Shown: positions 1 through 11,085 of the stretch, one piece after another
Layout of the letters: every line of letters starts with the position of its first letter
Position numbering within the stretch: position 1 is the first letter of the stretch
Assembly: GCA_009760855.2 (NCBI GenBank)
Contig: WPIO01000024.1
Location: forward strand, 1,854,001 to 1,918,000
DNA length: 64,000 nt
Source: Cristatella mucedo
Lineage: Eukaryota > Bryozoa > Phylactolaemata > Cristatellidae
Direction: 5' to 3'
Translations under genes and position numbers: made by a program
Notes under the pieces: model-generated
Told to the model about the DNA's origin: nothing
Seen by the model: only the letters and a program-made list of their open reading frames with translations
The model's database searches: none

Positions 1-50
1 TATACTCACCTAACTGGGCGAAGCCATAACAACTTACCAACTGAAGTTTT

Positions 51-162
51 TCACTTTTGTGTTTCGTACACGTCATTATCCTTCAAAGTGCATTCCTCGA
101 CGGCCGACTGAATTACTTTGGTGGTAGAACTTTTTGGAGTGTTTCTATATTGCTGACCACCT
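51..162 (-). pseudogene. Orphan copy of the cytoplasmic tail exon (unit 1)
   Basis: Translates identically to 38425-38536. Just beyond the stop the sequence differs from copies 2 and 3 by a T-run change (gaagtttttcac versus gaaggtttcac). No partner exons are visible in this unit. Confidence 0.42.
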
Positions 163-769
163 CTATCGAAACAATAAATGTATGCATGGCACATCAAAAC
201 CGTCATTAGCATTTCTTTTGAAAAATAGTTAGCCAAGAGTTTTCAATTAATTATAAGCTAGCGCCGGCCTGGAAAAAATTAAATTGATAACATTATCAAA
301 GATTATCAAAGAATAATCATGCTTCACTGATCGACAATCTCAACAGCGTTTACTTAAGTAATTAAATAACCAACAGATCTAACGCCTGCACATTACTACT
401 TCTTAGCATAATAAAAAAATCAATGTTCAATTGCAAATATCAGAATGCAGGCTGTAGCTAAATATGTAAATTAATTAATTTAACATGTAAATTCGCCCAA
501 CTGCAAGTTTTGACACTACACTTATTATAGCTGCACTGCTGACGTAGAAATAAATATCAAAAGGGCTAAAAAGCTCAACCACCATATTCCAAATCATAAA
601 GGCTGACACTTCAACTCACGATTATAATTTATTCGCTAATATTTGTGAAGACACTTCTACTTATCAATTTGACATGACCTATATCTATTTCTGGCTAAAC
701 TACACAATATTATTGAGCTGTTCACACATTTACTATAAGAGCTACATTTACCAAGCGCATGATGCAACA
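163..769. other. AT-rich stretch, nothing recognised
   Basis: No coding, RNA or repeat signal that I can support. In the intact gene (copy 3) the equivalent stretch lies in the intron upstream of the tail exon. Confidence 0.5.
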
Positions 770-2240
770 ACTTACCTCATTAAACAAGATCGAACATATA
801 CGATTTGAACCACGACAGTGCCTCGTCTGATAGACCTATCGTTGTTCTCTGGCAGATCTAGTAGCGCTAGGGACGTGACATTACCGTCATCCTTGCTGCT
901 TAGGATGTCAATTTTTTTTTTTTTTTTATCTGTTTCAGTGAAGTGATGTCTCTTGAATCCCGAACGAAAGGTTTCTGATAATTCATCATCATGTTCAATG
1001 TGTTCAAATAGCTGCTTATAGAAATATTTTCAAGAATCGTTGACTAAAAATGGAAGAAGGAAAACTCGGCGGTAGTTTGCTGTGACCTCTGAATATAATC
1101 CAGGATTTTTAGGCATCGGCCTAACGACTGCCGATTGGAAGGACCCGGCTACAGCCCCCTTTTTCCAGAGAGGCCTTACAAATCTCAGTTATGGCCGAGC
1201 TAAGCTGTCTGCAAGTGAAGACTACAGAGTCGATGGAATAGGGTCTTCAGGAGATAAGTTTTTTAACTAGACTTTATTAAGTTAGCTATATAGTTTGTTG
1301 AAATCTCGGGAAATATCTTAAGACAGGTCATAGGTTGTGACTCAACAATTGCTTTAACCAGAGGGGTCTTTGTGGAGGCACACATTTGTGCAATTATTTG
1401 CAGTGTAAAAGGATGACGTCAATCGGCCAAGTTATTAATATCTGGGGAGCGAGACCTCCCAGAAATGGCAAGCAAATTGTTGACCCTCTTGCAAATTTGG
1501 TTTTTGATCCACCTGGCAGGACTTCAGTTTTTGAGTGAAATAAGAAGCCCATGCTTTTCTAAGCTTCTGGATGTAAACTCGGAGGATGTCTTTGAAATTT
1601 GCTAGAAAGTCACTGCACCGAGACATCTAAAAGCATCGTTCAAGCTTGCGCATAACACGGTGTATCTTTTAAGTTTTTTTTAGTACATTGAACAGGATCT
1701 CCGTGACTCTGTACGCAGAAAAAATGTGTGGAGAGCATGCTCGTCAGGAGCACTCCTAAAGGTTAATGTTACAGGCATCAGCGAGGGTATCGAGGCTGTC
1801 GGTGGAGTCTGGGTGCAGATCAAGAAGACCTGCCTCACAAATAGATTTCAAAGATTTTCCGGGTCAATGCTTTTAAAGTCGTGTCTCTGGACAAACTCGA
1901 CGTAATACAGCATGCTCAGCGGAACATGAGCAATAAAACGAAACTGAGCAATGATCCGAGATGGTCAGCGGGCACCTAATAAGGTCAATGAGACAGACAT
2001 CCTTAGCGATAACGAGATCTATGACATGACCTCGCTGGAACTAACGCTTTGGATTAAACTGAGGTTTTCTAGACTTTCAAGTAATGAGCGGACCTGGCTG
2101 TTGCTAAGAAGGTGAATGTGAATGTTCAAGTCTGAAGCAATCGGTTATAGCCTGTCACACACAAAAATACTTTAGTGAGGAACCTCAAAAAATCGTCCAG
2201 AAACAAGATTTGACTACCTGAAGGGGGTTGGCGGCAGATC
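770..2240 (-). mobile_element. Broken CR1/L2-like LINE with endonuclease end and RT start (unit 1)
   Basis: Read on the minus strand with several frameshifts. Near 2220-1870 lies the C-terminal part of an APE-type endonuclease, with DLVIAKDV and a TISDHCS segment matching the family SDH motif, then LKSI and the LINE spacer. Next comes the Lys/Arg-rich linker (LRKAWASYF near 1560). The N-terminal RT block follows at about 1260-950: DPIPSTL, FQSAVVRP, a degenerate NYR, LLPFL, and FRSGFKRHHFTET (family FQSGF..HSTET). The TSLALLDL of motif A is at about 880-840, but its catalytic core is missing, and ALSWFKSYM follows directly. The 5' end is cut by the plus-strand LINE tail at 2263 and the 3' half is absent. 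It is non-functional. In this unit the T run at 914-929 obscures the frame. Confidence 0.75.
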
Positions 2241-2262
2241 GCAACAATGAAAGAACTTGAAA

Positions 2263-2694
2263 ATTTTAAGAACTTAAAAACAGCTATTTAGGACAGCATT
2301 TAGTGGGTCCCTGTGATTCGTTCTTCATGTGCTTATGCGTGCTGACACTGTGCATGCTGCCACTAACCACATTTGCTTGCGACCCTGTGCATGTCACCCC
2401 TAACCATGTTATTCATTATGTTTATCAAGCATGATATTACTCACCATTCAATTGCGCGTGTCCCTTTGCAGCAAATGTAAAGCGACTAGAAAGAGATTGA
2501 GTTAAGCATATTAATATATAATTCCTTTGTATAGCGCTCCAAGAGAACTTAATCTCTATTCAGGTGCTTCACATATGCCTCGGGGCTCGAGCTCACGACC
2601 TCAGCCAGGCCTTGGTCGGGGCGAGCACCTTAACCGCCAGACCAAACCAGCTCTCCGAGGGCGCTATATAAAGTGCATTATTATTATTATTATA
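2263..2694 (+). mobile_element. LINE 3' tail interrupted by a SINE (unit 1)
   Basis: Begins with the end of the LINE frame (taggacagcatttagtggg), continues through the typical 3' UTR (tgcatgctgccactaaccac; gcagcaaatgtaaagcg) and ends in gcgctatataaagtgc plus (ATT)n. Bases 2504-2650 in the middle are a minus-strand SINE inserted between the gagtt and ctccgagggcgc halves of the LINE end. Confidence 0.8.
2504..2650 (-). mobile_element. tRNA-derived SINE, family A (unit 1)
   Basis: On the minus strand it opens with a tRNA-like head (ctggcggttaaggtgctcgcc), then a B-box-like gaggtcgtgagctcgagccc. It ends with a body whose last ~50 bases (gaagcacctgaatagagattaagttctc...gcgctata) resemble the LINE 3' end in this window. 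It is inserted inside a LINE tail. Related copies: 10958 and 62038. Confidence 0.75.
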
Positions 2695-2695
2695 T

Positions 2696-4130
2696 GAAAG
2701 ATGCATGTTCTTTGATGGGGACCTGATAGCAACTGATGATTATGATGGCCTGTGCAAAAAAAACTGAAGTTCTTATACACGGTTTACCAACAACATTAGC
2801 AGCCCGGCAACTCACTTTTGTCTGACGACAAGGACTCAAAGAATGAGAACGCGGATCGGGTGGTTTCAGATACAAATTCACCAGCGCAGGGCGTCATCCA
2901 AGTCTCGGACAGCAGAAATGCAAGTAACTTCTCCTGGACAGCCTGATCGTGGTCAAGTTACTCCTTGGTTTTTTAGTAAGCGGACATTTACCAGTCGGAA
3001 TTTTAGAGGCTGCCGATCAACTGCGTGACGCCAATTAAGTGGGCTTGCTTTTCTTGGCGGCATGTAGCCGGCCCTGATAGACGCCGCGTGTACGAATTTC
3101 ATTGGAGCCTGCCGGCTTTTCACAAAATGCTGACGCAAGGCGAGTAAGCTTCTACCATAACGATTGGTTAAAGGATCTTTAAACTTGTGTTCGTAGGTTT
3201 AAAAGCCGAGCGGTTGATAGGTCGAACACAGGATCAATAGAGGTTCTTACAGATCACCTTGCACCTAATGCTAAACAGGTCTTGTTTTTGAGTGGCATAT
3301 CCAAAGACAGGTCATAAATTTGTCACAACAAAGATATCAGTGGAATACCCGAAGGTATCACGAGCAGTCAGGCAAAGATCCACACGGGGGAGTCCCACGG
3401 AGTCACCCGAGGCCGCTCTCTAGTGCGAGGAAGATATCTGCCAACAAGGTTTGCTGCAACTGCATGCGACTTCAATTCAAGCCAGCTCTACGCTGAGCGA
3501 ACGGCATGCCAATGCCAGCGCATCCGAGGAGCATTCTTGAGTTTAACGAGGTTTATGTTTAGGAATCGCCGAAGTAGCTTTGCACGTTACCTTTGCTCTT
3601 CCCGTTCATTACGTTAAAGAGATGGTGATGGCCGTCTCCTCTCTTTGTCCTATAGCCACTATAGTAATGACAGAATATTGCATCTTGCGTACGCACGGCG
3701 CTGAGTTCAGATTCCAAGACTTAATCACATGGTCTAGGAGCATAATTTGCAGAGCTCTCCTCCCATGCGTCCTGCTAATGGAATGGTTTGAGGTTTTGAA
3801 AAAATTTCATTAACCGGGCGTAAATTACTGCTCATTCGCCAACAATTCGCTTACTTCTTAATTCTTCCGTTCTGTCTCATCGTCTATCTAAAATACAGAC
3901 CGTGTAGGCTTCTCCCCAGTCTGCAAAGCTCGGTTATTTGTAGCGTATCGTCACGCTGAGAGCACCTCTTAGATAAGTCACTGCGTGGTTTTCATTGCAG
4001 CTACTCACTTTGGCATGTTCACGCTTTAGGTTGAGGATTATAGTTTATGGTTTACATCTGGGGCTATGCATTTAAGCTATTTATCAAATATAAGGTTGAA
4101 CTCGTGTATTGAATCTTAAAAACCTAGCTG
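2696..4130. other. No recognised feature
   Basis: Short open frames exist on both strands (the longest, about 118 residues, is seen in copies 2 and 3 at 22459-22815 and 41620-41976, Arg/Ser-rich), but none shows a known domain. Not recognised; possibly decayed repeat or intron. Confidence 0.4.
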
Positions 4131-5535
4131 GTAAGTTCCAATCTGGTTTTTAAAACTTATCTCTCCACGGAATCAGCATTGCTTTAGGTGTTTAGCGTTC
4201 TTCGCAGGAATGCAAAATTAGGTAGAATCTTTCTGCTTGTTTTTTCTAGAACTTTTAGAAATTTTTGATAATATTAATATAAAAAATATTGATTAGAAAG
4301 TCTTTTTCGAGCGCCTCTCATCTAGCCTGGGCATCATTGCCACTGCACTGCAATGGTTCATGTCCAATCTCAGTGAGAGACTCCAGACTACTGATGTCAA
4401 CAGAAAAAAGACCCCGAGGTACCACTGAAGTATGGGGCACCTCAGCACTCTGCGCTTGATCCGGTTCTTTTCAATGTTTATGCTCTCCTTCTTGCCAATG
4501 TGATAGTCTGGCACAACATTGGCTTTCACATCTATGCAACTTTGCTTTAATCTCTCTCCCAGCTCTCCAGCGCGACGAATTCTCTCATCTCCCTTGCTGC
4601 ACGTATTGATAAAATCCGAACATGGATGGCAGCCAACTTTCTAAAATTGAATGATGATAAAATCAAGTGACTAGTTATGGGCAAACAAGCGGGATTCAGA
4701 AATGGGTAAACCCAGCCCTCACAATTGGCTTTGACAGAATATCTCCTATTGAATCTGCATGAAATATGTCTGTCCCGTTCTGAAGCGACCTTTAATTAGA
4801 CGATAACATCAGCTCCACAGTCAAGTCTGCATACTTTCAGCTACATAACATTGCTCAATTCGGGCTTGTTTAGACAGGAATACCACATCTAAATTGGTCC
4901 CATGCATTTGTGACATCCCGTCTTGACTTCTGTAACTCACAGCTTGCTGGTCTATCGGCTTGTGCAATCAGGCGCTTACAGCTGGTGCAAAATTCTGCAG
5001 CTACGCTTGTCTGTCGTGAGCGTCGCAGTTGCCACATCATGCCACTTCTCGCCGAACTCCACTGGCTTTCCGAGTCAAGCAACCTCATTAACTTCAAGGT
5101 TTTGTCCCTCATTTTTAGGTCTCTTCATTCTTTGGCAACAGCCTACCTATCAGACCCCACTCATACCACCCGCTTTTCGGAATCTAATGGTTTACTTAGA
5201 CCTTCTGTGAACCTCAAATCCTTTGGAGATCGTGCTTTTAGTTTCGTATGCTCCTAAAGCCTAAAACTCATTACCGACGAAGGTTTGCAACGCCTCCTAG
5301 CATGACGAAATTTAAAAAGAAGCTGAATAGCATCTGGGTATGCTGGAACTAACTATACGTGCATGCTGACCGTGTGCATACAACTATGCATCTAACATCT
5401 AGCATTCGCATCTAACCATGTTATTGCTTTTGTCACTAAGCATTCGACCAAACTTCCTTTGCAGCAAATGTAAAGTGCCTAGAATGAGGATTAATTCTCT
5501 AAGGGCGACATACAAATTCATTATTATTATTATAT
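4131..5535 (+). mobile_element. Degenerate LINE, RT to 3' tail (unit 1)
   Basis: 5'-truncated at the FQSGF block. The RT middle is visible around 4310-4540 but damaged: the PQG motif reads PQH, and the YADD box is lost (HIYATLL, best read in unit 2 at 23483-23743). It continues through the conserved C-terminal region (SRLDFCNSQLAGL, VQNSAATLV, ELHW, FRSLHSLATAYL) at 4900-5250 and ends with gcagcaaatgtaaagtg and (ATT)n. Dead copy. Its 5' end coincides with the place where copy 3 of the array ends. Confidence 0.85.
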
Positions 5536-6084
5536 TTAAGTTTATGGCTTAGCAGCGCTGTGGCACTTTTGGAGTTTTATGTCTTCGGAGATTAATATTA
5601 ATTCATCTTATAGCTTATGATCATTGCAAAATAATCCGTGGCTTCATGATAAATACAGATTGCCTTCACGTAGGTCCTTTTGGTGGGCAGGGCCAAGGGC
5701 CCGGGAGCGAGGTCGAGAACGCTGGGCCGGCAGTCGCGTACTGGCCAGCTGTGGTGTTCGTGTGAACAAACGTTTTTTTGAGCCTGCTTCGGTGCTCTGT
5801 GTGGTATCGGGGTACTTTTTGCCGTGTAGAGAATGTCAAACTACAAGGATCAAATTCGATTTGGGTAGGAAGACTCCGGGTGACGGAGGTCAGTAGAAGG
5901 CAAAATGTCCGAGAGCCCCGAATAGCCCGGGTAGCGAAGCCAGCCAGCTGGTCAACCAGCCAGCGACCTACCGGATTTTGAGTCCTCGAAACGAAGGGAG
6001 CAGGACAGGCACCCTAAGCAGTAATACGTTTTAGATAAGGGCTTTTACTTTTAAATGTCGTTGTGTCCATGGACATCGACACGT
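5536..6084. other. No recognised feature
   Basis: GC-richer patch around 5690-5960 with short open frames on the plus strand and no recognisable domain. Confidence 0.35.
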
Positions 6085-6400
6085 AAGTCGGTAGTGAGTT
6101 TTCTAGGATTTTGGGAGCATTCAAACTGAGGCACGGTCTTCATAAGATTTGTGGTTAGTTCGAGGGCGCAGCTAAGCGACTCGTGTGATCAGAGCAGCTG
6201 ATGCGATACCTAGCCTGATTCTGGCAGTAGTTCGGATAGGTAGGCTAGAGTAATAGAATGTAGGGACCAACAATGGAGTGATGCAACCCTGATAGCGATA
6301 TGCTCCTTGATAGGAAACTAGTGCAGGTCGTCGATAAGTGGTGGAGTATGGCGACTGTGACGCATACGGCAAGCAAGTTCTACAGACTTGTTCACCAATG
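6085..6400 (-). mobile_element. LINE C-terminal fragment (unit 1)
   Basis: On the minus strand it follows the LINE C-terminal region in mixed frames (TTYRRPALVSYQGA matches the out-of-frame TSRRPALAPSQA of the copy at 57.6 kb). Near 6110 it also matches the LINE segment gggagcattcaaa. Strongly decayed. Confidence 0.6.
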
Positions 6401-6689
6401 ATAGGACGCTTATTGAATAGTCCGGAAATTCTCCAGGCAATACTCTACGTAAGTCTAGACGGAATATCAAAAACGTATTGCAACCGTGCTAGCGTTAGTC
6501 TCCCGGTGCCCTAACTGTGAACCGTGCAATGTAGCACTGTAGTGCGATTAAAACACACAAATGGGCGCCGAAAGTGACAATTTTTGGTGCGCCGATTAGT
6601 AACGGTTACGAAGCCCGCGCCGAACTGACGGAGTCCACTACGCGCGAACTTCCGAAGCAGTTTATAGCAACTCTCATGCACGCCTGCAA

Positions 6690-6852
6690 TCGCAGCAATG
6701 CATGCTGCCACTAACCACATGTGCATGCTGACCCTGTGCACATCACCCTTAACCACGTTGTTGTTCATGTTGTTTATCAAACATGATATTACTCACAATT
6801 CAATCGCATTTCTCTTTGCAGCAAATGTAAAGCGCCTAGAAAGAGATTGAGT
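6690..6852 (+). mobile_element. LINE 3' UTR fragment (unit 1)
   Basis: Contains atgctgccactaaccacatg, the attactcacaattcaatcgc block and gcagcaaatgtaaagcgcc followed by tagaaagagattgag. Both ends are truncated and there is no ATT tail. A short reverse-oriented LINE tail lies at about 7022-7090 (gcgcccttatagaacaatctc). Confidence 0.75.
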
Positions 6853-7359
6853 CTGTATTGGTGTTAAGGTGAAAATGATAGATATTATTAATCGTACCTG
6901 AGGGCTGTCAAGGAAGTTTGCACGGGTTGTGAACTTTTGTTTGCACGTCAGTGCCAAGCCATTAGGTCCCTTGTCAGTTGGACAAAGAAGCATATGCGTA
7001 AGCCTTGATAATAATAAGAGTAGCATATATCTATAGCGCCCTTATAGAACAATCTCTTTCCAGGCATTAAAGTTTGCTGCAAAGGAAGCACGATCTAATT
7101 GTTACTGGTAGCATGCTCAATCTCAACTAGTATACTTCGGTTGGAAGTGACGTGCATGTGTCAGCCGCGATTCTCAGGAGCTGCTCGAGCAAAGCGAAAT
7201 TATGACCGAATACGGTTAGGTCGTGAATCGATCTTGCACGTATCTCATTATCAAATTTATGAGGTAAGGATAATACATCTTTGTTTATCGCTGTTAGGAT
7301 ACGTTACAATCGAGTGCTTGAATAATGTAGCACGAAAAGCAATGAACGTAATTTAATGT

Positions 7360-7580
7360 ATCTCCGTCAGTAACTCCACAAATTCATAAAGACCATGTGG
7401 GTGTTACGCAGGAGAGTTTTGTATAGCGCACTCACAGCCTAAGCGGCTTTCGGTACGCATTCGGTACCCAACAGACTTCGTCTCACGCAACAAAGAGAAA
7501 GTGGGAAGCATAGCAGAGTTAGGAGAGCAGTTGAGGTAGTGAGTAGTACGTCGACTTCCGAAAATGTAGTACGCTGTCTC
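7360..7580 (-). mobile_element. Interspersed repeat, probable 3' UTR of LINE family 2 (unit 1)
   Basis: About 200 bases that also occur, diverged, at 42860-43080 and 46865-47070 (shared blocks: ctccacaaa, ggagagttttctatat, tctcacgcaacaaagagaaagtg). At 46865 the block sits directly at the 3' side of a minus-strand LINE, so it is probably that family's 3' UTR. Orientation is inferred from that copy. Confidence 0.6.
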
Positions 7581-8144
7581 GGTACAATGGCTGCAACGGG
7601 GGGGGGGAGGGAAGGAATGTTGTGTGAGCCAGCTCCGGATTATACCGGACATACCCCAACCTATGGATGCTACCAGCGCAGGGTGATTCCCCGAGGATGT
7701 ATCAGTCGGTGACTTATATTCTCGTTCTTGTGGCTTAATGAATGTACAAAGACGCTGCAAGAGTAACAAATACTGAGTTACTTACCGCTTATGCTCATGA
7801 AAAAAAGAAAAACCGCCAGTACGGCCGCTGCGGAGCCAGAGAAACGCTGCAGCGACGAGGCAAGGTAATGCAAAAGAAAAGAACGGCTATTTCCCTTCGC
7901 AAAAATGTCCTCGCAGCACAATTAACCTGTCGGGCCAAATAGAAAATGATCCATAGCCCCTTTTATTAAAAGCGTTAGCAGACAAACCCCAGCAGTGAGC
8001 GAATGTATTTGAACGGATCCTTGTGCCTCGGGATAGTAACCTAGGCTGCTTATGATTCCTCAAACTCGACCTGCGTAAATTAAGTGACAAGTCAAGCTTT
8101 GAAAACAAGATCTAGCCATTTAATTTTTCCTCTAAGTTTTCTAT
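7581..8144. other. No recognised feature; poly-G tract
   Basis: Contains a G homopolymer near 7599-7608 that varies in length between units. A patch at 7797-7813 reads atgaaaaaaagaaaaacc here but atgcctcccggaaaaacc in unit 2. Nothing else recognised. Confidence 0.4.
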
Positions 8145-8490
8145 CGAAGGCTTTGGACTCTTGACCCTCTCCTCCCAACTTGCATCACAACATCCCCCGA
8201 CTTGACCGCGTTTAAAAAGAGCTTAAAAATGCACTTATTTAGGACAGCATTTGATGGATCCGTGTGATTCGTCCTTCATGTGCTTATGCGTGCTGACACC
8301 GTGCATGCTACCACTAACCACACTTGCACGATGACCCTGTGCCTGTCATCCCTAACCATGTTATTCATATTGTTTATTAGGCACGATGTTTCTCACCATT
8401 CAATCGCGTTTCTCTTTGGAGCAAATGTAAAGCGCCTAGCAAGAGATTGAGTTCTCCAAGGGCGCTTTATCGAGTGCATCATTATTGGAT
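8145..8490 (+). mobile_element. 5'-truncated LINE 3' end (unit 1)
   Basis: Starts in the end of the LINE frame (ctcccaacttgcatcacaac, then ttaggacagcatttgatgg), followed by the full 3' UTR and ggcgctttatcgagtgcatc; only one or two ATT units remain. Confidence 0.8.
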
Positions 8491-8549
8491 ATTAGTTAAT
8501 TTTTAGCTGAAGATTGATGCAGCGGTGGGGGATCCTTTATTGCCCACTG

Positions 8550-8640
8550 CAAGTGGTTGCGATAGCTGAGTCGGTTAGAGTAGCTAACTTCCAATTATGT
8601 ATGTACCTCAGCAGTCGCACCACGTTAGTCGTAGGGTAAT
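8550..8640 (+). other. tRNA-like A-box sequence (unit 1)
   Basis: tagctgagtcggttagag is a near-perfect tRNA D-arm/A-box (consensus TRGCNNAGYNGG), but no matching B box or full cloverleaf follows. Probably a decayed tRNA or SINE head. A copy lies at about 27718-27812. Confidence 0.35.
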
Positions 8641-10957
8641 ATTTGCAGACTCAAGGGTAAGGTTAGGGCAGACTCGCTCATACTCCTGTAAGAACAGCTT
8701 AGAGATACTCATCCTGGGTCAAATAACACTGAGTCATATCATACATGGTTTGTGGATCGCACTTGTCGCTGAATGAGCGAACACGAACCACGTCGCCTGC
8801 CACTTCTCTGATGTCCTCGGAGTCGTTGAGCGACTTTGTGGCTCTGACTGTCACATTTCCTAACACGAACTTGGTTCATGGCATTGGTTGCCCGTCTTTC
8901 TTTTTACAGACTCTCCGGAAACATCATTGAAACACTGAGGTGGCACAAGCTGCTGTAATTTGAGCACGTGCACCTCTCGAGCACAGCGGAGCCGCATTCA
9001 CGAAAAATGGTATTAGGATGAGGCTTGCTCACTTATCAACAGGCAAAGTATCAGCAACTGAATGCCCGGAATATTTTTTCATCGCTGTCACCCGTTTTTT
9101 TGCGATTGCCCTGCAGCCGTCAAAATGTCTAAAGCGATCACAAGCGCCAGGTATGTTACTGTTAATAGCTTCCATGGGATGGTAGTGCAAGAAAGGCCAC
9201 TTGCCAGTTTGTTTACAAAGGTTTCGGTAAGAATGAGTCAAATCTGTAGCACTGAGCCAAAAGGCGCCTAGAAATTATTCCTTTTCTGTTTCGCCAGGTC
9301 GTAGATCATGAGTAAAACTTCTAAATTTCAGCGATTTCAAGCGGTTACGGTATCAGACGATTAGAAAGCGCCCCTCTGAGTTTCGACAGGCTCTTATATG
9401 ATGGTTTACACAATGATGCAGAGCTACGTAGTAGGGCCTATGCTTTAGTTTCGATCGAAATCCAAAAATGGCTTTACGCCGATCTACCGGAATCTTATGG
9501 CGTAACGTGTACTTAAAAGTACCTAGTTAAGCGCCAAACCTTTGTCCTTGATCGCCAAAAGAGATCAACCGTTTGCGGGTTGATACAGGTCAACGAAAAA
9601 TCCGCTTCGTCGCTACTGCTAAGGTTTGTGCGAGCAGTCCTGTAAAAAAAACGCCTCATACGAACGCAGCTTTATTACGGCAAAAGGAACCTGGCCAGAA
9701 CGGCCGCCACACTGGGTGAATAAACTCCAAAACGTGCCTAAGTCGGTCGTTTTTTTTTCTACCGGAAAAGGGCGATGACTGGATAAGGGGGGCAAACCTA
9801 ACATAAATCTTAACAGTCATGCTGAGTTTTCACAGAGAATAACTGAGTGGGTACATTACGACTAGTTGAGCGGTTGGACTAAGTCGTGAGTTGTATGTAG
9901 CATCCCGTACTGTATGAGACATCAGCGACGGCATCGGCCTCCACTGCTAACCGAACTTGCTTCGACGTCCTAGTCTAAGACAACTACTGCCAAGAAGTTA
10001 CATACTTTTACAATAGATACAAGCAACATGAGGTAAAAGGACATATTTGGAATACATAATTTACAATAAGTTTCGATTACATTGTGCCTGACAAACGCAG
10101 GGGTCTCAGATACAGTACTAGCACAACGTTTTCGACATATGCAACACAAATGGTTCCAACAGCCAGTCATCGTGATTGCGACCTCGAGTTGCCTTCTAGG
10201 TGTCGATGCCAAAGCCGTGCCGTAGATTCCGAATAGCAAACGAGGCTTCATGAGATGATCCTTGGACACTGGCTGGCGACACTGCATTGGCAGGGCAAGG
10301 TAAACGAGGATGGGACGGCTGGCACAGTAGTGTTACATGTCTTTTTGAAGCGAGTAAATGAATCATTCTACAATTTACAGCAAAATGTTCTGAAAATATA
10401 ATTTAAAAACTATAGCTACAGTACAATCTGAACAGCTTGAGAATCAGACTGAACTTACAACTGGCGTATATTTCCACTTTAGTCACTTCATATTTGGGCA
10501 CTCTATAGTGGAGGGACTCTGGAAGGCCAGCAAACTAGCAAGCGCTGGTGTGCTTGCAGAGCAAAGGCTAAAATTCCCGATTTATATAAGTAAAATCAAA
10601 GAATCTCTATCCACATGCACGAGTTTGTTACGCCTACGTTTCCAAAGCCGAGGCGACCTTAGGAACCAAGTTCAAAATAGTAGCTAGACTGCAGCTACTG
10701 ACGAAACTTAACGAAAAGGTGAGTGAGCGAACATATTCCTGGCCGAGAGCAGCTACTAGTGCAGACGCAATAGCTATAGCTACACTATTTTTGCCAACTC
10801 TCGCGAAAATAACCGCCCATCGACTGAGATCGTGAAGCTGAAGAACTCTTGGTGGGGAGCTAAAGGCTTGTGTAGCGAGCCTACTATTTAAGCTCCATAT
10901 TAGTGATTGTGCGTGGCAACAGCCACAAGAAAGTAGAAGGTAAAGGTAAAAAACTAC
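8641..10957. other. No recognised feature
   Basis: Many short open frames on both strands. The longest is about 105 residues on the minus strand at 9970-10287 (unit 2: 29138-29455), Cys-rich near the middle and hydrophobic at its end. I do not recognise a domain and see no convincing splice context. Confidence 0.4.
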
Positions 10958-11085
10958 AATTCCTTTGTATAGCGCCCTAAGAGAACGTAGTATCTATTCA
11001 AGCGCTTCACATATGCCACGGGGCTCGTGCCCACGACCTCGGCCAGACCTTGGTCGGCGCGACCCCCTTAACCAAGGAACCGCAT
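10958..11085 (-). mobile_element. tRNA-derived SINE, family A (unit 1)
   Basis: Same family as 2504-2650. On the minus strand it has a truncated tRNA head, the gaggtcgtgggcacgagcc B-box region, and the LINE-like tail (cttgaatagatactacgttc...gcgctata). Confidence 0.7.

Noticed and set aside
2585-2660. tRNA gene on the minus strand
   Set aside because: B box diverged and followed by a LINE-like tail; it is the head of a SINE.
9970-10287. Cys-rich 105-codon minus-strand frame, kept in both full units
   Set aside because: Conservation between units only reflects the recent duplication; no domain, signal peptide or splice context supports it.
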